The position numbers were made by a program, and so were the translations under genes. Source: Mactromeris polynyma (Eukaryota; Mollusca; Bivalvia; Venerida; Mactridae). From it: DNA of 64,000 nt. The stretch is taken from NCBI GenBank assembly GCA_032209605.1, contig JASFXZ010000001.1, forward strand, positions 47,248,619 to 47,312,618, in the 5' to 3' direction. How positions within the stretch are numbered: position 1 is the stretch's first letter; each line of letters opens with the position of its first letter. Shown one piece after another: positions 56,821-64,000 of this stretch. Under the pieces are notes generated by a model, which did no database searches, was not told where the DNA came from, and saw only the letters and a list, made by a program, of their open reading frames with translations.

Positions 56821-57896
56821 ATGGTGATATATTACTGCCACCAGTTAGCATGATAACGTTTGCGAATTGTTTCGTGTTAACCACTTAATTATTACGATAA
56901 TTATCTAGCTATCTAGTTAATATTCGTGATACATATTCGGTAAGATAAATATCATAAAACTAGAAACATGCTTGAAAGTGCCTAGAACTGCCACCTCTTA
57001 CCTTTTTATAATGTATTACACTAGATTTAAGTGGTAACACGAATCTTATCTAGTTGATCACTTATTATGTTACTTAATAACTCAAATTCATGAATTTCAC
57101 TTTAGATTTGTGTTACCACTTATTTATAAATGCAATTTTGGCTTATATGTGTAAGTGGTAACACGAATCTTATCTAGTTGACCACTCAATATGTTACTTA
57201 ATAACTCAAATTCGCGAATTTCACTGACTTAAGATTCGTTTTACCACTTATTTATAAATGCATTATTGGCTTCTACATGTATGTGGTAACACGAATCTTA
57301 TCTAGTTGACCACTTATGATGTTACTTAATAACTAAAATTCGCGAATTTCACTTAAGATTCGTGTTACCACTTATTTATAAATGCATTTTTGGCTTCTAC
57401 ATGTAAGTGGTAACACGAATCTTATCTAGTTGATCACTTATTATGTTACTTAATAACTCAAATTCATGAATTTCACTTAAGATTCGTGTTACCACTTATT
57501 TATAAATGCAATTTTGGCTTATATGTGTAAGTGGTAACACGAATCTTATCTAGTTGACCACTCAATATGTTACTTAATAACTCAAATTCGCGAATTTCAC
57601 TTAAGATTCGTGTTACCGTATTTATCTAGTTATGCTTCGCGAATTTGAGTTATTAAGTAACATATAATAAGTGGTCAAATAGATAAGATTACCACTTAAA
57701 TTTAGCGGAATAGATCATAAAAGGGTTCTGTTCTGGGCACTTTCAAGCCTATTTCTAGTCTTCTGATATTTATCTAACCGAAAATGTATCACGAATATCA
57801 CGAGATAGCTAGATAATTATCGCAATAAATATGTGGGTAACACGAAACAATTCGCGAACGCTATCATGCTAACTGGTGGCAGTAATAAGCCACCAT
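56821..57896. mobile_element. Foldback-like element with long inverted ends and internal array
   Basis: 1076 bp. The left end (ATGGTGATATATTACTGCCA onward) pairs with the right end read inverted (ATGGTGGCTTATTACTGCCA onward) over about 170 bp with moderate mismatch, including CCAGTTAGCATGATA, GAATTGTTTCGTGTTA, TTATCTAGCTATCT and CTAGAA(A)...CTTGAAAGTGCC. The middle is a tandem array (57031-57617). Long inverted ends around tandem repeats are the layout of Foldback-type elements; no ORF is present. Confidence 0.75.
57031..57617. repeat. About 124-bp tandem array of internally palindromic units
   Basis: Five units starting at 57031, 57155, 57283, 57407 and 57531. Each begins GTGGTAACACGAATCTTA and contains its inverse TAAGATTCGTGTTACCAC, so each unit is itself a hairpin, with AATTCGCGAATT in most copies. 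Units 4 and 5 repeat the variants of units 1 and 2 (TTGATCACTTATTATG then TTGACCACTCAATATG), pointing to a two-unit higher-order repeat. Confidence 0.9.
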
Positions 57897-59161
57897 AGGT
57901 ATAAATTCATATATCAATTAATCAAGTTGGGCTTCGGTTATGATACCAAACTATAATAGTATATATAGCCTTAACAACCAGAAATGTATGTGTCAGTAGG
58001 CGGAGTTACATTCTTTCAGAAGGCGGGGTTACAATTTTTCACGGAACCTCTCTTCACTGGTGTCCGCGCCCAACTTCCGTTAGCGATTGGGACGCATTGC
58101 GGAAGTGATATTATGCCAGGATGTGGCGAAGTAAATATTTCGACTTTTCTGAACACTAGGTGGAAAGACTGTCATCATACCGAAAGTAGGGAACTTTCTG
58201 AGTTTTTATTGGGTTTCAGATCTCAATACACCTATTAATTGTTAATCCCACATGAATGGTTGTGAAATTGAACTTTCCTGCCCAACTACGTGATTGATTC
58301 GTACTCAGGCATTTTAGCCCTCTGCAAAATACCAAACCCTAATATTTCTAGATATATAAAACACCAACTATTGACAGATCTTATGTCAGTCTGTTGAGAA
58401 ACTGTTAGTAACTTTTTCATTATTCGTCATCATATGGAAATACTACGAGAGTAATTTTCCAGTTATACTTGTGTCTAGAACTCTAGGATAAGGCAAATAA
58501 AAGCATTGGTTTACTGAACGTGATTAATTCATTTGAATATCAAATTTACTCTGTGACATGATTCTGACATGCCGTCATTAATTTGCACAAAATGTATTTA
58601 ATTCTTATTCACGTTAAGTCTATATTAAATCTTCTGATGAGTGGCCTAAATTATGGAGGAGGTTACAGGAAATACCTGATCTCTGGACCATATGCTGGAT
58701 GTATACATGTATGTAAACTCCAAATAATTCATACTGTTAAAAATTCCTTGTTAGTATTTAAAATACATATTATACATAGGTAAATTTCAGTGGAATTTGA
58801 ATTTTTATCCAGTTGCCACCTACATTTAACCAAAACCATTCGTTCATCACTAAACAGAAATATATGATTGCCCAATTTAGTTGCAGAAGCAAACATTCTG
58901 TTATCATTAATGTAAGAAGTGTATTATTTTTATCATACGTTTTGAGGAGAAAGTGTTACAGTGCATAAAACACAATAAATATACAAGTTTGAGTTTGGAA
59001 TCTTGTATCACATCAATATATTTAGATTTATTCTATTTTCAGGATCGTGTTTCATACTCTGAGCGATGTACTAGAAGTCACATTTCATTGTACAAAAAAT
59101 CTACACTATATGACACTAATTGAATCTTTGGATTGGCTATAAAAGTGTAAATCTCAGTGCC

Positions 59162-59596
59162 ATGGCTGAAAGCAACGAATTTCAGTATGATTTTTGGGTG
59201 CTGTATGAAGAAGAAAATGAAGATGATGAAAGACATGCTCGTGAGATTGTCGACCACTTAGAAACAGGAGGACGGTTGAAAGGATTTGTTGATTATAGAG
59301 ATGCACAGGGGGGTACAAGTATTTTCGAAATTATGGATCATGCTATGAAGAATTCGCACTATATATTTCTGTTGATATCGAATTCTTCAATCAGAAATAG
59401 ATGGTGGGAAAGACAAACCCATACATCATTGCTTCACAAGATAAATACAAACCGTCAAACCCTTGTGCCAATTTACCTTCCTGGTTTCAACATGGACGAC
59501 ATTCCATCATCTTTATCTATTTATCAAGGTGTGAGCTATGACAGTGCAAACTTCTTGACATCGTTGTTGAGACTGTTTGGACATGGTAATGCATAG
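59162..59596 (+). CDS. TICAM-like single TIR-domain protein, copy 2
   Basis: 144 residues, same length and start as the copy at 52069, with 20 replacements and no indel. Residues 1-17 and 95-124 are identical between copies. Replacements cluster at 49-59: DAQGGTSIFEIMDHAM here against DAHVGHTLFKNMEHAM. That stretch follows strand B, where TIR domains carry the BB loop used in TIR-TIR contacts. The 3' splice site before the exon (TATTTTCAG| at 59042) is conserved too, as is the upstream in-frame stop. No disabling change is present, so both copies look functional. Confidence 0.85.
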   Translation: MAESNEFQYDFWVLYEEENEDDERHAREIVDHLETGGRLKGFVDYRDAQGGTSIFEIMDHAMKNSHYIFLLISNSSIRNRWWERQTHTSLLHKINTNRQTLVPIYLPGFNMDDIPSSLSIYQGVSYDSANFLTSLLRLFGHGNA

Positions 59597-59796
59597 ATTA
59601 ACATAATGGACTTAGTCAGTGCCTTATAAATTGTTTGATTCATATTTTACCTCTGCAGATCTTTCGAGGGCATGCACTAATTAAGAGTTAGATTGTGGGT
59701 CCATGGTAGTGGCTATTGCACACTCGGTATTATACCAAGTTGTGGTAAAGAATCTAGCTTGTTCTTCATTACACAACAAATGATTTACTTTGTTTA

Positions 59797-60240
59797 TTCT
59801 TGGATTGATGCCAAATTGTTGTACATTGATGTTAATTCTTGGATTGATGCCAAATTGTTGTACATTGATGTTAATTCTTGGATTGATGCCAAATTGTTGC
59901 ACATTGATGTTAATTCTTGGATTGATGCCAAATTGATGTACATTGATGTTAATTCTTGGATTGATGCCAAATTGTTGTACATTGATGTGAATTGTTGGAT
60001 TGATGCCAAATTGATGTACATTGATGTTAATTCTTGGATTGATGCCAAATTGATGTTAATGCTTGGATTGATGCCAAATTGTTGTACATTGATGTTGATT
60101 CTTGGATTTATGCCAAATTGTTGTACATTGATGTTAATTCTTGGATTAATGCCAAATTCTTGTACATTGATGTTAATTGTTGGATTGATGCCAAATTGAT
60201 GTTAATTCTTGGATTTATGCCAAATTGATGTACATTGATG
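59797..60240. repeat. 39-bp minisatellite after TIR copy 2, about 11 copies
   Basis: Same unit as 52706-53085 but with more variants (GTTGCACATTG, TTGATGTACATT, GGATTTATG, GGATTAATG, and two copies short by about 15 bp). Copy number and sequence have diverged more than the neighbouring gene. Confidence 0.95.
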
Positions 60241-61587
60241 TTTTCCCTTCCTTCTCATCTTGGCAAAGAACTCACTGCTCAACTTCCCGTGATTGTACAG
60301 TATTTAAATTGTTTCAATTTAAAAATTGAAATTTTCATTCGTTACTTTTAAAGTTCCACATGCTACATCTTAGTCATAACTCTACACTCTATCTGAGCCG
60401 AAGCTGATTAACATTTCCAGGTTTGCATTTATATAAGGTTGAGAATAATATTTTTGCAATTAGGCATCATTAAGTTTCAGTGACAAACATTCCAATGCAT
60501 AATTGTCAGTGCACAATACCAATGTATTTTTAAAAGAAGTTTATTAAGTGGTTATTAACTAAAAGTGCCACCATCTACAGAAAGGAACGGCATTCAGTGT
60601 AGATATTTATCAACGAACGACTGACTGTGGTAAGAAAACCTGTTTACTTTTATTGAAATTATATGTTTTAAAAATGGTGATCTAGCCAGTACAAGCACCG
60701 GATCATTGAAGTTTTCTACAGTCACCTGCTTTTGGCAAATAATTATACATTTTCTTCTAACTTTCAGGAAAACAATTAAAAAGTTCTTTTTCTCGAATGA
60801 TAGGCTAAAGTGTAATATTTCATGGCGAGTCTCATTACAACGAGGAATTACAACGAGGAATTACAACGAGGACATTTAATGATCTGACACTTGTACTGGA
60901 TACATTGATATTTTATTTAAAGTATAATTTTATTACAAAAGCAGGTTTTCTGAACACACTACATCGTTTGTTTTAAAAAGAATTGGTATTAAATGTCATA
61001 AATACCGTACCTATCTGTAGACGGCAGCCATGGTGTAAATAATAAAAGTAATAAACACATGTACATAATTGATATTGCACAAGTACAACAAAAGCTCTGA
61101 CAATGATGGAAGTACAAACAGTAGTTTCATTCAACGCATGTTTGTTATACTACTTTAACTCATTTGCATAATATATCTCTGCTCAATTATGATGTACAGT
61201 GGACTTTCAATGGCTCGAACTCAGCGTGACTTGCGAAATTAGTTCAAGTAAGGAGTAGTTACTGTTAACCAAAGTTGCGTTCAATGTTTAATATGCAATA
61301 TGTACACAAGTATTCATATATAAACATGCAGGAAAATGACATCAAAGTAATTCCAAAAATTCAAATATATAAACATTATACATTGTATTCACTGTAGGAC
61401 AAGAAAATAAAAATATTTTTGTTTACATTATGTACCAGCATTTTCAATGTATTGTTTTCTGATCTTATGTAATAGCATACCATACAGTGGATAGTGGTTA
61501 TAGCACCTATATACATTGTATTATTTTTGATTAATTCACTAGTGACATAACCACATGCATGTGACACGTCACAACGTATCCAGTATG

Positions 61588-61790
61588 GTAACGAGACTTT
61601 TCAACCCCAAGACTTTTCAACCCCAAGACTTTTCAACCCCAAGACTTTTCAACCCCTAAGGTAAAATATCCAAGACTTTTCAACCCCACTGTCATTTTCA
61701 ACCCCTAATTAGCCTCAGACTTTTCAACCCCTGTTAAAATCAAGACTTTTCGACCCCTAATAAACCAAGACTTTTCAACCCCTCGAATAT
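61588..61790. repeat. AAGACTTTTCAACCCC tandem repeat
   Basis: Four exact 16-bp units from about 61594 to 61660, then spaced, degenerate units (CAAGACTTTTCAACCCC, GACTTTTCGACCCC) to 61790. It begins right at the end of duplication copy 2. Confidence 0.9.
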
Positions 61791-61990
61791 GTTTTTAATT
61801 GGACAATTATCACATTTGTTACCTGGAAAAATGTTGACAATCACGTTGTTTAAGTTTAATTTTTAAGTTTATTTACATTCCAAAATGAATACTAATAAAG
61901 ATATATACACACAAAATACACACAGTCATTCTATCACATTTTATTTGGCCTAAAACTGCAGGTGGAATTTAATTGGTATTTAATTGATGA

Positions 61991-62062
61991 TAAGTGACAG
62001 CGTAATTAGACTTAATTAGAATAACAAATCATTCTAATTAAGTCTAATTACGCTGTCACTTA
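61991..62062. repeat. Perfect 32-bp inverted repeat, 8-base loop
   Basis: Arms 61991-62022 and 62031-62062 are exact reverse complements (start TAAGTGACAGCGTAATTAGA); loop AACAAATC. Could be a MITE remnant or a hairpin-RNA source; perfect pairing is unlike most animal pre-miRNAs. Confidence 0.95.
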
Positions 62063-62367
62063 CACTCAAACATTATTTATATATACATTATTTATTGCCT
62101 CCATTTTCTGGAGATAAATGGTTTAACAATTATTTATGAATATATACATATATAAAGGAAGAATAGTGAATACTATATTACTATATACAGCATATAGAAA
62201 GGAAAAAAGGACGAATACATAGCCAATAGAATAGAATAAAACATCAAGTCTCTTGCACGTAACTAGTCTCACATTATGTTAATATTTGACCTCACGGAGT
62301 ATGTTCAGTTCAAACGAAACGAAAATTTGACACTATACATGTAAGGAAATGGTAATTAATACGTATT

Positions 62368-62412
62368 ATTGGTAAAGCAGTCTCAGGAATTTGCCGAGAC
62401 TGCTTTACCAAT
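62368..62412. repeat. Perfect 17-bp inverted repeat, 11-base loop
   Basis: ATTGGTAAAGCAGTCTC (62368-62384) pairs with GAGACTGCTTTACCAAT (62396-62412) around AGGAATTTGCC. Confidence 0.95.
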
Positions 62413-62564
62413 TCAAACTATTCAAACACTTTTTATTCAAACTGGCACACTATTTATTCACACTGTCACAATTACTTGCACATACACTTAACCGTTTATC
62501 TCGCCGATTTCACGCAGAAAATCCTGGCATACAATGTCCCGTTCATCATACTTGTCCCAGAGTC

Positions 62565-62860
62565 GTTACGTAACACAGTCAACAAACATAACAATTACAT
62601 TGTCTTTATTGGTATAGTCGATCATTAATCATTGACCATTTGTTATATCAAAAAACTGTTTATATTAATGATATTTGGTCGATTTTAATAATTGTATTTA
62701 ACTAACTATTCCTTATTTCTGAAAAATAAATATCAATAGTAGCACTCCTTATCATCTTATCTAAGCTACAGCGGCTTCTCACCTTGTTAATCACCTCGCT
62801 AAGCGAGCACGCGTCATTACGTAACACAGTCAACAAACATAACAATACATTGTCTTTATT
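62565..62860. repeat. Direct repeat pair of about 45 bp
   Basis: TTACGTAACACAGTCAACAA then ACATAACAATTACATTGTCTTTATT at 62565-62610 recurs at 62816-62860 with one base missing. The 205 bp between are unrelated. Origin unknown; could be two ends of an element. Confidence 0.85.
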
Positions 62861-64000
62861 TAAGCACTGACTCAAAGATTGAATTGATAAACCTTTCAAA
62901 ATTAATTTATTATGCAAATGATATTAGAACTCAATAATTGCCCTTTCCTCATGTCATCTGTATATGTTGACTTTGTGTTTCTTTATTGGTACAGATAGAC
63001 TGAGATATACCTGGTACATGTATATATATTTTCATTGACCACTTTGCTAATGTAACACAATTGTTTCACATTCATGAAAGCTCTTTGCAAACTAATATTT
63101 TTTTATTTCTTTTACGACTTTCTCTACATTATATATTATATTGTATTGTATGCTATACACATGTAGGCCTACGAATGTTTTATTCAATAAATATGATTGA
63201 GTTGAGTTATTGGTTATAACCTAAACAAAGTTCGGAAATCATTATGTTTTAAGACACATTATATATATTTATTTGTTTCAACCTGTATTACTCTATCAAA
63301 ATCGGTGATAAAAGAGAATATATATCTTAATATTTATTATGGCATCTGCAATCTTAGGTACTTTATGAAAAACATATATAAATTGATAAAGGCATTTTAA
63401 GAAGGACCTACTGATATACATTCATATAAGTCTTAACGACTTATCCAATTTTAGACAATTGTGAGAATATACTGATTCATTCACCTATATATATAATAAC
63501 AATACCATTTCAAGGCATTTAGCGGGCATATATCACCTTAAACAACGTACACTTGACAGTTTACACATAATTAAAAGTGTGATGGTTACATCAATAGAAC
63601 ACAATTGCCTTTGATCCAATAAACAAGTGCAACAAATAAAAACAAACAAACTTTAATTGTATTAAACAAATAATCTGCTAATTATTATGATGATCAAACA
63701 AAATATAATGACAAATTAAAGGAATGCAATTTTCGAATTGCGAATTGTGATTACAATAACATACATTTACTACTGTCTATACCTTTCGTTGTAGTTTAAT
63801 GCGCAAAATATATATACATGAATGTTTATGTTTCAAGTGGTGTAACATTACAAAAGGAAAAATGTTAATCTCCAGTACATGACTAATTTAACGCGCATAC
63901 AGCTAAATATTGTCGTTTTTATTAAAGTTAAGGCAATCGTATTAATTACCTGAATAACAAATAAGTACACTCAACAAAATTCCTAATCGGTCAGTTTATA

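Larger units (their letters stand above)
58094..61587 (+). repeat. Segmental duplication, copy 2 (with TIR gene)
   Basis: Collinear with 50229-54456 and same orientation. It lacks the 140-bp MITE and has about 115 bp of other DNA (58655-58770) where copy 1 has about 830 bp. Sequence identity is high in the gene and its flanks. The two copies are about 7.1 kb apart gene to gene. Confidence 0.9.
61800..64000. other. Intergenic, no gene recognised
   Basis: AT-rich. Contains perfect hairpins at 61991-62062 and 62368-62412 and a direct repeat (62565-62610 and 62816-62860). The remaining sequence to the window end shows no exon, domain or array. Confidence 0.5.

Overview
This is animal nuclear DNA: AT-rich, with spliced genes carrying kilobase introns and a dense load of transposon fossils and minisatellites. 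The three conserved genes, the TICAM-like TIR genes and the repeat types (tRNA-derived SINEs with a shared conserved body, a CR1/L2-like LINE ending in a TAGATG-type tail, pogo-like MITEs) suggest a lophotrochozoan, most likely a bivalve mollusc. The species call is an inference. Most long open frames in the window are minisatellite read-through, not genes.

Three conserved genes lie head-to-tail on the minus strand. (1) The first two coding exons of an MBD2/3 methyl-CpG-binding protein (4507 down to 2831); the gene continues past the left edge. (2) A complete SCAMP (secretory carrier membrane protein) gene, start codon at 27120 and stop at 10774. It has a 27-nt in-frame microexon and, most strikingly, four tandem alternative versions of the exon that encodes the fourth membrane segment. 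Each version is exactly 118 nt, the arrangement expected of mutually exclusive splicing. (3) A nearly complete WDR41 gene (48973 down to about 35607), the WD40 partner of C9orf72/SMCR8. One of its introns holds an intact antisense LINE with a 1053-codon ORF.

The right quarter holds a segmental duplication (about 50229-54456 and 58094-61587) on the plus strand. Each copy carries a one-domain, 144-residue TIR protein of TICAM (TRIF/TRAM) type and its own downstream 39-bp minisatellite. The two proteins differ at 20 sites, 8 of them within residues 49-59, the predicted BB-loop area. Between the copies sits a 1.08-kb foldback-like element with long inverted ends and an internal 124-bp tandem array.

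The remainder is intergenic or intronic. Four large minisatellites cluster at 30.1-34.0 kb, between the SCAMP promoter and the 3' end of WDR41. Another lies at 0.7-1.45 kb. Families of short inverted-repeat elements occur throughout. No functional rRNA or tRNA gene, and no bacterial-type feature, was found.
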